A DNA stretch of 64,000 nucleotides from Enterobacter sp. SA187 (lineage in GTDB: Bacteria > Pseudomonadota > Gammaproteobacteria > Enterobacterales > Enterobacteriaceae): positions 4,216,001 to 4,280,000 of the forward strand of contig NZ_CP019113.1 in NCBI RefSeq assembly GCF_001888805.2, written 5' to 3'. The notes under the pieces were generated by a model, which worked only from the letters and a program-made list of their open reading frames with translations, was not told the DNA's origin and did no database searches. Below are positions 25,571-34,804 of this stretch, piece by piece; positions within the stretch are counted from its first letter, which is position 1, and every line of letters starts with the position of its first letter. The translations under genes and the position numbers were made by a program.

Positions 25571-27631
25571 ATGGGTCAGGAAAAGCTATATATCGAGAAA
25601 GAATTAAGCTGGCTGGCGTTCAATGAGCGCGTCCTTCAGGAAGCCGCGGATAAATCGAACCCGCTTATCGAACGCATGCGTTTTTTGGGTATCTATTCCA
25701 ACAACCTTGATGAGTTCTATAAAGTGCGTTTTGCCGAGCTGAAACGCCGGATCATCATCAGCGAAGAGCAAGGCTCTAACGCCCATTCACGCCATTTACT
25801 CGGCAAGATCCAGGCCCGCGTGCTAAAAGCCGATCAGGAATTTGACGGCCTTTATAATGAACTGCTGCTGGAAATGGCCCGTAACCAGATCTTCCTCATC
25901 AACGAACGCCAGCTTTCCGTTAACCAGCAGAGCTGGTTGCGTAACTATTTCAAACACTATCTGCGCCAGCACATTACGCCCATTCTGATTAATCGCGAAA
26001 CCGATCTGGTGCAGTTCCTGAAAGACGATTACACCTATCTGGCGGTGGAAATTATCCGTGGCGACGCCATCCGTTATGCATTGCTGGAGATCCCGTCCGA
26101 CAAGGTGCCGCGTTTTGTCAATCTGCCGCCGGAAGCGCCGCGCCGCCGCAAGCCAATGATCCTGCTGGATAACATTCTGCGCTACTGTCTCGATGATATT
26201 TTCAAAGGCTTCTTTGATTACGATGCGCTCAACGCCTACTCGATGAAAATGACCCGTGATGCCGAGTATGACCTGGTGCATGAAATGGAAGCGAGCCTGA
26301 TGGAGCTGATGTCCTCCAGCCTGAAACAGCGTCTGACCGCCGAGCCGGTGCGCTTTGTTTATCAGCGGGATATGCCTGACGCGATGGTGGAAATGCTGCG
26401 CGACAAGCTGACCATTTCGCGCTATGACTCCATCGTGCCCGGCGGCCGCTATCATAACTTCAAAGACTTTATTGGCTTCCCGAACGTCGGCAAAGCCAAT
26501 CTGGTGAATAAGCCCCTGCCGCGTCTGCGCCATATCTGGTTCGATAAATTCCGTAACGGATTCGATGCCATCCGCGAGCGCGATGTGTTGCTGTACTATC
26601 CGTACCACACCTTTGAGCACGTGCTGGAACTGTTGCGTCAGGCGTCGTTCGATCCGAGCGTGCTGGCGATCAAAATTAACATTTACCGTGTGGCGAAAGA
26701 TTCGCGCATTATTGATGCAATGATCCATGCGGCGCACAACGCCAAAAAAGTCACCGTGGTGGTGGAGTTGCAGGCGCGTTTCGACGAAGAAGCCAATATC
26801 CACTGGGCGCGTCGTCTCACCGAGGCGGGCGTACACGTGATCTTCTCCGCGCCCGGACTTAAGATCCATGCCAAGCTGTTCCTCATCTCCCGTAAAGAAG
26901 GCGATGAAGTGGTGCGTTATGCCCATATCGGCACCGGTAACTTCAACGAAAAAACCGCGCGCCTGTATACCGACTATTCACTGTTGACGGCGGATGCGCG
27001 GATCACCAACGAAGTGCGTCGGGTATTTAACTTTATCGAGAATCCATATCGTCCGGTAAACTTCGACTACCTGCTGGTTTCGCCGCAAAACTCCCGTCGC
27101 CTGCTGTATGATATGATCGACCGCGAAATTGCCAACGCGCAGAACAACCGCCCGTCCGGGATCACCCTGAAGCTGAATAACCTGGTGGATAAAGGCCTTG
27201 TGGACAGGCTGTATGCGGCCTCGGGTTCAGGCGTGATGGTAAATCTGCTGGTGCGCGGTATGTGTTCGTTGATCCCACAGCTTGAGGGCATCAGCGACAA
27301 TATCCGCGTGATCAGCATCGTTGACCGTTATCTTGAACACGATCGCGTTTATATTTTTGAAAACGGGGGCGATAAGCAGGTTTATCTCTCCTCCGCCGAC
27401 TGGATGACGCGTAATATTGATTACCGTATTGAAGTGGCAACGCCGCTGCTGGATCCGCGCCTGAAACAACAAATACTGAATATTGTGGATCTTCAGCTTA
27501 ACGATACGGTTAAAGCGCGTTATATCGACAAAGAGCTGAGCAACACTTATGTACCCCGTGGTAATCGCCGTAAAGTGCGCTCGCAACTGGCGATTTACGA
27601 TTACATCAAATCACTCGAGCAGCCCGACTAA
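25571..27631 (+). CDS. ppk: Polyphosphate kinase
   Basis: Reversibly polymerises the gamma-phosphate of ATP into inorganic polyphosphate; a membrane-associated tetramer important in stress and stationary phase. The 686 residues fit the E. coli length (688). The N-terminal domain starts YIEKELSWLAFNERVLQEA. The two PLD-like catalytic domains carry the autophosphorylated His in LKIHAKLFL (about residue 433) and the second active-site His in YLEHDRVYIF (about residue 590). ppx follows after 3 bp, giving a ppk-ppx operon. Confidence 0.98.
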   Translation: MGQEKLYIEKELSWLAFNERVLQEAADKSNPLIERMRFLGIYSNNLDEFYKVRFAELKRRIIISEEQGSNAHSRHLLGKIQARVLKADQEFDGLYNELLLEMARNQIFLINERQLSVNQQSWLRNYFKHYLRQHITPILINRETDLVQFLKDDYTYLAVEIIRGDAIRYALLEIPSDKVPRFVNLPPEAPRRRKPMILLDNILRYCLDDIFKGFFDYDALNAYSMKMTRDAEYDLVHEMEASLMELMSSSLKQRLTAEPVRFVYQRDMPDAMVEMLRDKLTISRYDSIVPGGRYHNFKDFIGFPNVGKANLVNKPLPRLRHIWFDKFRNGFDAIRERDVLLYYPYHTFEHVLELLRQASFDPSVLAIKINIYRVAKDSRIIDAMIHAAHNAKKVTVVVELQARFDEEANIHWARRLTEAGVHVIFSAPGLKIHAKLFLISRKEGDEVVRYAHIGTGNFNEKTARLYTDYSLLTADARITNEVRRVFNFIENPYRPVNFDYLLVSPQNSRRLLYDMIDREIANAQNNRPSGITLKLNNLVDKGLVDRLYAASGSGVMVNLLVRGMCSLIPQLEGISDNIRVISIVDRYLEHDRVYIFENGGDKQVYLSSADWMTRNIDYRIEVATPLLDPRLKQQILNIVDLQLNDTVKARYIDKELSNTYVPRGNRRKVRSQLAIYDYIKSLEQPD

Positions 27632-27634
27632 TCT

Positions 27635-29179
27635 ATGCCTATAAATGATAACGCCCCTCGCCCGCAGGAATTTGCTGCGGTCGACCTTGGTTCGAACAGT
27701 TTCCACATGGTGATTGCCCGTGTGGTGGATGGCGCGATGCAGATCATCGGCCGTCTGAAGCAGCGCGTGCACCTGGCCGACGGGCTGGACGATAAAAATA
27801 TGCTCAGCGAAGAGGCAATGGAGCGCGGGCTGAGCTGCCTTGCGCTGTTTGCCGAACGTTTGCAGGGCTTTGAGCCGTCCAGCGTCTGCATTGTCGGCAC
27901 CCATACCCTGCGCCAGGCGCTGAACGCCTCGGAGTTTTTAAAACGCGCCAGCGAGGTGATCCCCTATCCCATTGAAATCATTTCCGGCAACGAAGAAGCG
28001 CGGCTGATTTTTATGGGCGTGGAGCACACGCAGCCGGAAAAAGGCCGCAAGCTGGTGGTGGATATTGGCGGCGGCTCGACGGAGCTGGTGATTGGTGAAG
28101 ATTTCGAACCTAAGCTGGTGGAAAGCCGCCGTATGGGTTGCGTGAGTTTTGCGCAGCTCTATTTCCCTGGCGGCACCATCAGCCGGGAAAACTTCCAGCG
28201 GGCGCGCCTTGCCGCCGTACAAAAACTGGAAGGTCTGGCGTGGCAATACCGTATTCAGGGCTGGAATGTCGCGCTGGGCGCATCCGGCAGCATCAAGGCC
28301 GCCCACGAAGTGTTGCTGGCGATGGGCGAAAAGGACGGTTTTATCACGCCGGAACGCCTGGATCTGCTGGTCAGTGAAACCCTGAAGGCCAAAAGCTTTG
28401 ACGCGCTGAGCCTGCCGGGTCTGTCAGACGAGCGTAAAGCGGTGTTCGTGCCGGGGCTGGCGATCCTCTGCGGCGTGTTCGACGCGCTGGCGATCCGCGA
28501 GCTGCGTCTTTCCGACGGCGCGCTGCGTGAAGGCGTGCTGTATGAGATGGAAGGTCGTTTCCGCCATCAGGATATTCGCAGCCGCACGGCACAAAGTCTG
28601 GCGAATCAGTACAATATCGACCGGGATCAGGCGAAGCGCGTACTGGAAACCACCATGCTGATGTACGATCAGTGGCTGGCGCAAAATCCTAAGCTCGATA
28701 ATCCGCAACTGGCGGCGCTGCTGCGCTGGTCAGCCATGCTGCATGAAGTGGGCCTGAATATTAATCACAGCGGTATGCACCGTCATTCAGCCTATATTCT
28801 GCAACACAGCGATCTGCCGGGCTTCAACCAGGAGCAGCAGATGATGATGGCGACCATGGTGCGCTATCACCGCAAGGGGATCAAAATTGACGATCTGCCG
28901 CGTTTCGCGCTGTACAAAAAGAAGCATTACCTGCCGCTGATCCAGTTGCTGCGCCTTGGCGTGCTGCTGAATAACCAGCGTCAGGCCACCACCACGCCGC
29001 CGACCCTGCGTCTGAAGACCGATGACAATCACTGGACGCTGAGCTTCCCCCATGACTGGTTCAGCCAGAATGCGCTGGTGCTTTTTGATCTCGAAAAAGA
29101 ACAGGAGTACTGGCAGTCGGTTACCGGCTGGATGCTCAAGATCGAGGAAGAAGACGCCCCGGACAACGTGGCCGCCTGA
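27635..29179 (+). CDS. ppx: Exopolyphosphatase
   Basis: Releases phosphate from the ends of long polyphosphate chains and can act on pppGpp. The 514-residue protein has the ASKHA ATPase-fold motifs AVDLGSNSFHMVIARV at the N-terminus and VDIGGGSTELVIGE near residues 141-154, and a C-terminal HD-like helical region (MLHEVGLNINHSGMHRHSAY). It is the second gene of the ppk-ppx operon; its 3' end is convergent with yfgF and a hairpin at 29188-29221 lies between them. Confidence 0.97.
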   Translation: MPINDNAPRPQEFAAVDLGSNSFHMVIARVVDGAMQIIGRLKQRVHLADGLDDKNMLSEEAMERGLSCLALFAERLQGFEPSSVCIVGTHTLRQALNASEFLKRASEVIPYPIEIISGNEEARLIFMGVEHTQPEKGRKLVVDIGGGSTELVIGEDFEPKLVESRRMGCVSFAQLYFPGGTISRENFQRARLAAVQKLEGLAWQYRIQGWNVALGASGSIKAAHEVLLAMGEKDGFITPERLDLLVSETLKAKSFDALSLPGLSDERKAVFVPGLAILCGVFDALAIRELRLSDGALREGVLYEMEGRFRHQDIRSRTAQSLANQYNIDRDQAKRVLETTMLMYDQWLAQNPKLDNPQLAALLRWSAMLHEVGLNINHSGMHRHSAYILQHSDLPGFNQEQQMMMATMVRYHRKGIKIDDLPRFALYKKKHYLPLIQLLRLGVLLNNQRQATTTPPTLRLKTDDNHWTLSFPHDWFSQNALVLFDLEKEQEYWQSVTGWMLKIEEEDAPDNVAA

Positions 29180-29187
29180 TCGCCTCC

Positions 29188-29221
29188 GCCGTCATCGCCT
29201 GCTCAGGCGCGCAATGACGGC
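29188..29221. terminator. Hairpin between convergent ppx and yfgF
   Basis: GCCGTCATCGCC and GGCGCGCAATGACGGC form a long imperfect stem around CTGCTCA. It overlaps the last codons of yfgF. No T-run is visible, so termination strength is unclear. Confidence 0.45.
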
Positions 29222-31446
29222 AAAGCTGCTCTTTCAACCAGGCCGCTCAGCGGCTCTGGTTTGCCAATCAGATAGCCCTGCATATAGTCGATCCCCAGCT
29301 CCATGGCCGCGCGGAGGATCTCCTCGCTTTCTACGTACTCCGCCACCACCTGCATCTTTTTCATGCGCGCCAGATGAACAATGGACGCGACAATCTGATA
29401 ATCGAGGCTGTTCGAGGTGATATTGCGGATAAAGCTGCCGTCGATTTTTAAAATATCGGCATTAACGTTTTTCAGCCGCGCATAGCTGGCATAGCCGGTG
29501 CCAAAATCATCGATCGCCACCCGGCAGCCCATATGTTGCAGCTGTCCGAGGGTCTGATTAGCCTGTTCGATGTTGGTAAGGGAATTGCTTTCCGTCACTT
29601 CGAAAATCAGTTGCCAGGCTTCGATATTCCAGGCTTTCAGCAGGCGGCTGACTTCCAGCGTAAACTGCGCGCGGCAGACGGACGACGGGGAAAGGTTGAT
29701 GGCAAAACGCTGACCGGGCAGCACATCGCGATGGGCATCCATAAAGCGTAACGTATTTTCTATTACCCACTTGTCGATGCGCGACGACAAACCAAGTTCG
29801 TGCGCCACCGGCAGGAAGCTGTCCGGGCCGATATATTCGCCGTTATCCCCTACCATGCGCAGCAGGATCTCATGATAATTATCGCCGCGGATGCCGGCGA
29901 TGGGCTGGGCAAGCAGCACAAAACGATCCGCTTCCAGCGCCTGCTGGAGCCGGTTCATCATCTCGACTTTATCTTTCAGGCCGCGCTGTAAGCTGGCGGC
30001 GCCGCGACGTTGCAGGCTTTCCGGATGATTGGTCGCCAGCGACAGATCCGCCACTGTGCTTAACTCGCCCAGCAGCAGGTAAAGATGGACGACGGGTGAA
30101 CGCACGTAGCAATAGCTGATCCCCACCTGCGGCTGTAGCGGCATGCCATCCCAGACGAAGCGGAACTGTTTGATCCTGGCGTCCAGCGCGTCAATACGCT
30201 CTTCATAGGATTCCGTATTCAGACGGATCACCAGATCGGGCCCCGAAAGATGATAGACATCCTCATGGGTATGCAGATCCTGACGCACCCACTCTGCCAG
30301 TTTTTGTTTGTACTGAATGCGCAGCATGACGCCGTAATTACGTCCTAACATTTCCAGTTCAGGGACACGCAGAAAACAGAGTACCGACCAGGGCGTATCC
30401 GCCAGCGCGCGGTTCAGCGCCCGCAGGTTAGGCATGTGCATCACCGGATCGAGGTAAGCGAGTTTTCGGACGCGAACATGGGCCATACGTTCGCTGGTGG
30501 CCAGCATCGACATATAGTTAATGATGAATGAGAACACCAGATAACTGGACGAGGTGATGGTCAGCTGGATGCCATAGTCCTGGCGGACCGGCAGGTAACA
30601 GTAAAAATAGTGCACCGCGACGATAAGAAACGGCGTCCAGACCACCGACATAAAACGATAGCCGAAGCGCATCGCTCCCCACAGCATTACCGGCATTAAC
30701 AGCGTCAGCGTGTAGTTGGAGCTGAAAATGGTACTTTCTTCATTCATGGGTTGCAGTAAAAAACCCAGGATGACGATGAGTAAGCCAAGCCACAGCACGA
30801 CTTCAACCCGTGAGCATCGCGGATGGAATTCACGTCGCATCTGGGTAATAAAACTGCGCACATAGCGCGGATGGCGGATGATACGGATCAGCAGATAGCA
30901 CATCGGTATGCCGGTCAGACAGCCTACCATCAACGCCTGAAAATTGATCAGCGTACGAACGCTCCACGGACTGGAACCTGCCATCATGCTGTAGTTATTG
31001 TACATGCCGAGGTAAGTCGCCAGCTGGAAGATAAGCAGAATAATGGCGGCAGGACAGATCACCTGCCAGAAAAGGCGCTGCCCCATTAAATCGGCATTTC
31101 CGTACGACACCATATGCCGTCGCGTGACAAAAAGGCGATACCCCGCCCAGCTAAGGATGGTCGGGATAAGAAAATGGACAGTTTTCGCCAGGATTTCCAT
31201 ACCGCCGGTATGGGGGTAGTAGTGGAAAACCAGCGCAAGCGTGATGCCAGGCAGCGCCGCCCAGCCAAAAAACAGCATCAGGCTGATAAAAAATGCCAGC
31301 GGCAGATAGTAGAGCGTAACGACACCGCCAGCAATCTGGGTGGATGTATTAGCAAGGATAACGAATGGCAGTAAAACAACAGGGAGGAAAAGCGGTAGCG
31401 CCCACCATTGATCTTTGTATTGTTGATACCTTTTTAAAAAAGTCAT
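29203..31446 (-). CDS. pdeF: YfgF (PdeF), anaerobic c-di-GMP phosphodiesterase
   Basis: A 747-residue inner-membrane protein with an N-terminal MASE1-type sensor of about eight helices (residues 15-310), a degenerate GGDEF domain and an active-type EAL domain. In the GGDEF domain the signature is replaced by SGPDL, so no diguanylate cyclase activity is expected. The EAL domain has the metal and catalytic stretches HEILLRM, INLSPSSV, IFEVTESN and AIDDFGTGYASY. E. coli YfgF is a c-di-GMP phosphodiesterase expressed anaerobically from a class II FNR promoter and affects the cell surface and peroxide resistance. A matching FNR-like site lies upstream at 31567-31580. It is divergent from yfgG. Confidence 0.95.
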   Translation of the reverse strand: MTFLKRYQQYKDQWWALPLFLPVVLLPFVILANTSTQIAGGVVTLYYLPLAFFISLMLFFGWAALPGITLALVFHYYPHTGGMEILAKTVHFLIPTILSWAGYRLFVTRRHMVSYGNADLMGQRLFWQVICPAAIILLIFQLATYLGMYNNYSMMAGSSPWSVRTLINFQALMVGCLTGIPMCYLLIRIIRHPRYVRSFITQMRREFHPRCSRVEVVLWLGLLIVILGFLLQPMNEESTIFSSNYTLTLLMPVMLWGAMRFGYRFMSVVWTPFLIVAVHYFYCYLPVRQDYGIQLTITSSSYLVFSFIINYMSMLATSERMAHVRVRKLAYLDPVMHMPNLRALNRALADTPWSVLCFLRVPELEMLGRNYGVMLRIQYKQKLAEWVRQDLHTHEDVYHLSGPDLVIRLNTESYEERIDALDARIKQFRFVWDGMPLQPQVGISYCYVRSPVVHLYLLLGELSTVADLSLATNHPESLQRRGAASLQRGLKDKVEMMNRLQQALEADRFVLLAQPIAGIRGDNYHEILLRMVGDNGEYIGPDSFLPVAHELGLSSRIDKWVIENTLRFMDAHRDVLPGQRFAINLSPSSVCRAQFTLEVSRLLKAWNIEAWQLIFEVTESNSLTNIEQANQTLGQLQHMGCRVAIDDFGTGYASYARLKNVNADILKIDGSFIRNITSNSLDYQIVASIVHLARMKKMQVVAEYVESEEILRAAMELGIDYMQGYLIGKPEPLSGLVERAALPSLRA

Positions 31447-31786
31447 AGATGCTCGTCAGAAAACCCAGGGTCCAGGAGGGGCGTTTCAGGCAGGCATCCA
31501 ACCCGTCTGTAAAGGTACGATTTCGTGAAGTCTGTTGCGATTTTAGTTATGTACTGCCATGAATAACTGATCTGCATCAAAAAAGCGGCCCACACTAATC
31601 AACAATTACACATTTAATCATTCCTGCACTTTATTTATAGATATTATGAATGTTTCACGCCGGAATATATAATTCTGATTAATATTTTTTTGACGATTTT
31701 TTACATTATTGTGAATTGACCTGCATCTGGCTTTGTGCCTTAATAACGTACCGCCCGTCGATCGGGCTTACCTTATAGGACCCCTT
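31447..31786. other. Divergent yfgF-yfgG intergenic region
   Basis: About 340 bp, AT-rich in the middle. It holds the FNR-type yfgF promoter given separately, and presumably the yfgG promoter. No other gene or repeat was seen. Confidence 0.6.
31540..31580 (-). promoter_or_regulatory. Probable class II FNR-dependent yfgF promoter
   Basis: CTGATCTGCATCAA (31567-31580) matches the FNR consensus TTGATnnnnATCAA at nine of ten positions. On the minus strand a TAAAAT -10 box lies at 31545-31540. A start site about 7 bp beyond it would place the FNR box near -41.5, the class II position reported for E. coli yfgF. Confidence 0.65.
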
Positions 31787-31978
31787 GTGAGTCAGGCAAA
31801 CAGTATGCGAAAACGACATCGATTTGACAGTCGCATGACCCGTATCGTACTTCTCATCAGCTTCTTCTTCTTTTTTGGCCGCTTCGTCTATTCCTCCATT
31901 GGCGCCTGGTATCATCATCAGGATAAAGCCCAGTCTCAACAGATTAGCCAGACTATCGACCCCACCGCACAACGCTAA
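31787..31978 (+). CDS. yfgG: YfgG, small inner-membrane protein
   Basis: A 63-residue protein matching E. coli YfgG. Translation from GTG 31787, with AGGA eight bases upstream, gives MSQANSMRKRHRFDSRMTRIV and the same length as the E. coli protein. One transmembrane helix (VLLISFFFFFGRFVYSSIGAW, about residues 20-40) follows a basic, positive-inside N-terminus. In E. coli it has been linked to tolerance of metal ions and other cations; the mechanism is not known. The accessory block begins after it: yfgH and yfgI of K-12 are not present. Confidence 0.9.
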   Translation: MSQANSMRKRHRFDSRMTRIVLLISFFFFFGRFVYSSIGAWYHHQDKAQSQQISQTIDPTAQR

Positions 31979-32208
31979 GACTTCACCCTGTCAGACAGCA
32001 CGCTCCTGTTAGCGTGGGCATTCCTGCGTCCGTAAAAATTTACCCTGTAACCGCCCTGCGCTGACAGGTGGCGGCTCCTGCACGAACCCTCCCCCAGGGG
32101 TCGCTCTTTTATTCATCTATACTCATAATGACTTACCGGCTGCACTTTTGCGTAAAATGATCCGTTCGCCTCATTTTACCCGCTAGAATCTAAGGAAAAT
32201 CTGAGGGA

Positions 32209-33033
32209 ATGAAAGAAACTATACGCAAGCACATCATTTCCTGGGTTGAAGAGAATATCTATTCTCTGGCAAACATTGACGATCTGACCAAAGTGTTAGG
32301 CTATAGCAGACGTACTATTGAAACCTGGTTTAAGCAACAATATGGTCAATCGTTGGGTGATTACATCCTTAAACGGAGAATATGCCGTGCAGCAGTGTTG
32401 ATCCGCATGACGTCACTGCCAATCACCGAAATTGCATACTTATTTCATTATCAGAGCAGTCAGGGGTTTGCCAGAGCCTTTAAAAAATTTACTGGCCTGT
32501 CGCCCACAGATTATCGCAGATCAGACGTCTGGGAATTTGATAAATTACAGCCTTCATTGTTGCTGAAAGACGTCCAGTTGCCGGAGGTGGAGTTATGCAC
32601 CATTACGCGGGAATTTGCTTACAACCACACGATGACAGTGCATGATCATATTTTTGAGCCAGCTGTATCTGACGTGACGAAAAGCATTAAAAAATTATTA
32701 CTTGATAGTGAAGAAGTCATAAAAGAACTGGCTATCTCAGCTAAGCACTCTGCGCTGTTAAGTAAAGGACGCGAAAGTATAGTCGATGTTGATATCTCCT
32801 GGGCGACATCAACGAAATCAGCAACAGCAGAAAACACTCATCTTTTTAGTGGTAATTATGCAAAAATGAATTTCGAAGGGGACTGGGATACCTATGGAGC
32901 TTTTAGCAAAATTGTTTATATGCTCATCATGACCAAATATAAATTAAAGCTGCGTCATGAAATACACTTAATGAAATTAAATTTTTATTCAGAGGAATGC
33001 GTAAACTTCAGCATTTTCATTCCGGTAATGTAA
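32209..33033 (+). CDS. AraC-family transcriptional regulator
   Basis: A 274-residue regulator with its DNA-binding domain at the N-terminus (residues 1-105): two helix-turn-helix units around LTKVLGYSRRTIETWFKQQ and ITEIAYLFHYQSSQGFARAFKKFTGLSPTDYRR. This is the SoxS/MarA/Rob arrangement. The remaining 165 residues may be an effector-binding or dimerisation domain, but I recognise no motif. The ATG has only GAGGG very close upstream, so the exact start is uncertain. Codon use is more AT-rich than in the flanking core genes, suggesting acquisition. It lies 107 bp upstream of the diguanylate cyclase gene on the same strand and may control the block. Confidence 0.85.
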   Translation: MKETIRKHIISWVEENIYSLANIDDLTKVLGYSRRTIETWFKQQYGQSLGDYILKRRICRAAVLIRMTSLPITEIAYLFHYQSSQGFARAFKKFTGLSPTDYRRSDVWEFDKLQPSLLLKDVQLPEVELCTITREFAYNHTMTVHDHIFEPAVSDVTKSIKKLLLDSEEVIKELAISAKHSALLSKGRESIVDVDISWATSTKSATAENTHLFSGNYAKMNFEGDWDTYGAFSKIVYMLIMTKYKLKLRHEIHLMKLNFYSEECVNFSIFIPVM

Positions 33034-33140
33034 TTAAAAAATCTGTCGATAGTTATTAAAAGCTGAAAATATAATGCACCCTCTTTAACCTGGGCTGTAG
33101 CATACAGCATGATTTTAATTTACTAATCAATACCTGTATT

Positions 33141-34424
33141 ATGAAAGATTTAATCATTATTGCTGATTCAGTGTTTTCAAATACTACACCGCAATTTCAC
33201 TTATTATCATTATTGATATTAATCGCCACGGACGTCGCGGCGTTTTCAGCGATCCTTGTCAAATATTATTGTGATAACCGTAAAAAGCATTATCTACTGC
33301 TGAGCATGGCTTTTCTGGCGGGTGCACTGTTTTACACAGAAAGTACCTCCATCGTCTATGACGCGACGACATGGCGCCCCATCGATTTCGTGCGATCAAT
33401 GAGTAAAGCCGCAAATCCTGGAATATTTAACCTGGCAAGACAAGTATGCACCATGAGCTTTATTTTTGCCGCGCTTTTGATGTATGCCGCGGATATAAAA
33501 GAGCATGGCAAATGCCTGAAGAATGACAGCATCATATTATCCCTGTCAGCGGCATATATTATCTGTGTATATATCGCCGCCTGTTATCTCTATAAAGATG
33601 CAGCTATCCCATCGCCTGGGCATCCCGTGGCACTAAAAAATATGGACTATGCCCGTTATGCCTGTGGTGCGCTCGCGCTGGTATTGTTTGTGCTGGTTGT
33701 TTATTACAACAATTTTAACAACACCCTTTGGAATGGCATTGCCGCGCTGATGCTGACAGAAATGCTGTGCGTTATGATTCTTTATATTTATGGCCAGGAG
33801 AGTATTGTAGCCTGGAACCTGATTAGGGGCATAAAAGTGAGTTGCCGTTTGCTCATCACGGCTTTCATCATCGCCGATACCCTCACCTCGTTAAAAAAGG
33901 TGTGCCATATGCGCATGTACGATGCATTAACAAAAGCCTATAACCGCACCTATTTTCTTGAGGAAATAGAAACACTGCTGGCGCACAAAAACAAAAAAAA
34001 CGGATTCAGTGTACTGTTACTTGATCTGGATAAATTCAAAGAGATTAACGATACCTTCGGACATCAAAAAGGCGATCAGGTGCTTCAGGAATTTGCACAG
34101 GTGATCCGCAACAATCTTGGCTCAAAAGATATTTTTGCCCGTCTCGGCGGTGATGAGTTTGCCATTATATTACCCGCCGCTTCTGAAAAAGAGGCGCAAT
34201 ATGTGGCGGACAACATATGCAAAAACGTCGCGCGGCTTTCCCACTCCTCCTCCCTGGGATTACCAGGCGAGATAACCGCGAGCATCGGTATTTACCGTAG
34301 TAACGGTACGGAAAGCGTGAAAGATATTATCGGCTTTGCTGACGTGGCGCTCTATGAAGCGAAACGTGAAGGCAAGAACAGAAGCATCGTTTTTGATGGC
34401 GATTATTACTCGATGACTACCTGA
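33141..34424 (+). CDS. Membrane diguanylate cyclase (GGDEF protein)
   Basis: A 427-residue protein with about seven or eight N-terminal membrane helices (residues 17-245), then a GGDEF domain. The domain has MYDALTKAYNRTYF, the metal-binding DLDKFKEINDTFGHQKGDQ and an intact ARLGGDEFAI active site, so it should make c-di-GMP from two GTP. The inhibitory I-site RxxD is not conserved: the four residues at that position read GSKD, so feedback inhibition is probably lost. In E. coli the cyclase gene ycdT (dgcT) also sits next to pgaABCD, and PgaC/PgaD are activated by c-di-GMP; this gene looks like its functional counterpart. Gene start ATG 33141 is in an AT-rich leader without a strong ribosome site. 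Confidence 0.88.
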   Translation: MKDLIIIADSVFSNTTPQFHLLSLLILIATDVAAFSAILVKYYCDNRKKHYLLLSMAFLAGALFYTESTSIVYDATTWRPIDFVRSMSKAANPGIFNLARQVCTMSFIFAALLMYAADIKEHGKCLKNDSIILSLSAAYIICVYIAACYLYKDAAIPSPGHPVALKNMDYARYACGALALVLFVLVVYYNNFNNTLWNGIAALMLTEMLCVMILYIYGQESIVAWNLIRGIKVSCRLLITAFIIADTLTSLKKVCHMRMYDALTKAYNRTYFLEEIETLLAHKNKKNGFSVLLLDLDKFKEINDTFGHQKGDQVLQEFAQVIRNNLGSKDIFARLGGDEFAIILPAASEKEAQYVADNICKNVARLSHSSSLGLPGEITASIGIYRSNGTESVKDIIGFADVALYEAKREGKNRSIVFDGDYYSMTT

Positions 34425-34442
34425 AAATAAATGAGGCATGAG

Positions 34443-34673
34443 ATGACTGTTGATAATTTTCCGCTCAACGAACGGGATATTGATTCTGTCGCTTTTTCTG
34501 TCGCTTTTAGCGAGTGGCTGGGCATTGACAATTTGCAGGCGTGTACGCTTACCGGCCTGACGCCGCAGGAGCGAAAAATATTTGAGGAAAAGCTTTCCCG
34601 CTATCGTATTTTTTGTCAGACCGCGTCTGGAGAAGAATTTTTTTCTCACCGGTTGTTTCAGGATCAAAAATGA
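34443..34673 (+). CDS. Small hypothetical protein after the diguanylate cyclase
   Basis: A 76-residue protein from ATG 34443, chosen because GAGG lies six bases upstream; ATG 34431 is in frame but has no such site. I do not recognise it. It is soluble, acidic to neutral, with a helical look (LTGLTPQERKIFEEKLSRYRIFCQ) and an N-terminal NERDIDSVAFSVAFSEWLGI segment. It starts 18 bp after the cyclase stop and is likely cotranscribed, which suggests a helper or regulator of the cyclase or of polysaccharide export. Chance open frame is possible given its size. Confidence 0.6.
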   Translation: MTVDNFPLNERDIDSVAFSVAFSEWLGIDNLQACTLTGLTPQERKIFEEKLSRYRIFCQTASGEEFFSHRLFQDQK

Positions 34674-34804
34674 AAGCAAGCTTTTAGCTCGCGGATCAGA
34701 AAAGCTAACCCTTTCCGGTCCATAAATAAAATAACTTTAGCGTCACCATTATGTCTTTATCAGGCAAGGGACAGTATCACTCTGATAAATTACATGAGGG
34801 CCTA

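Noticed and set aside
25823..26926. 367-codon minus-strand open frame inside ppk
   Set aside because: Antisense shadow of the well-conserved ppk; no ribosome site and no recognisable domain.
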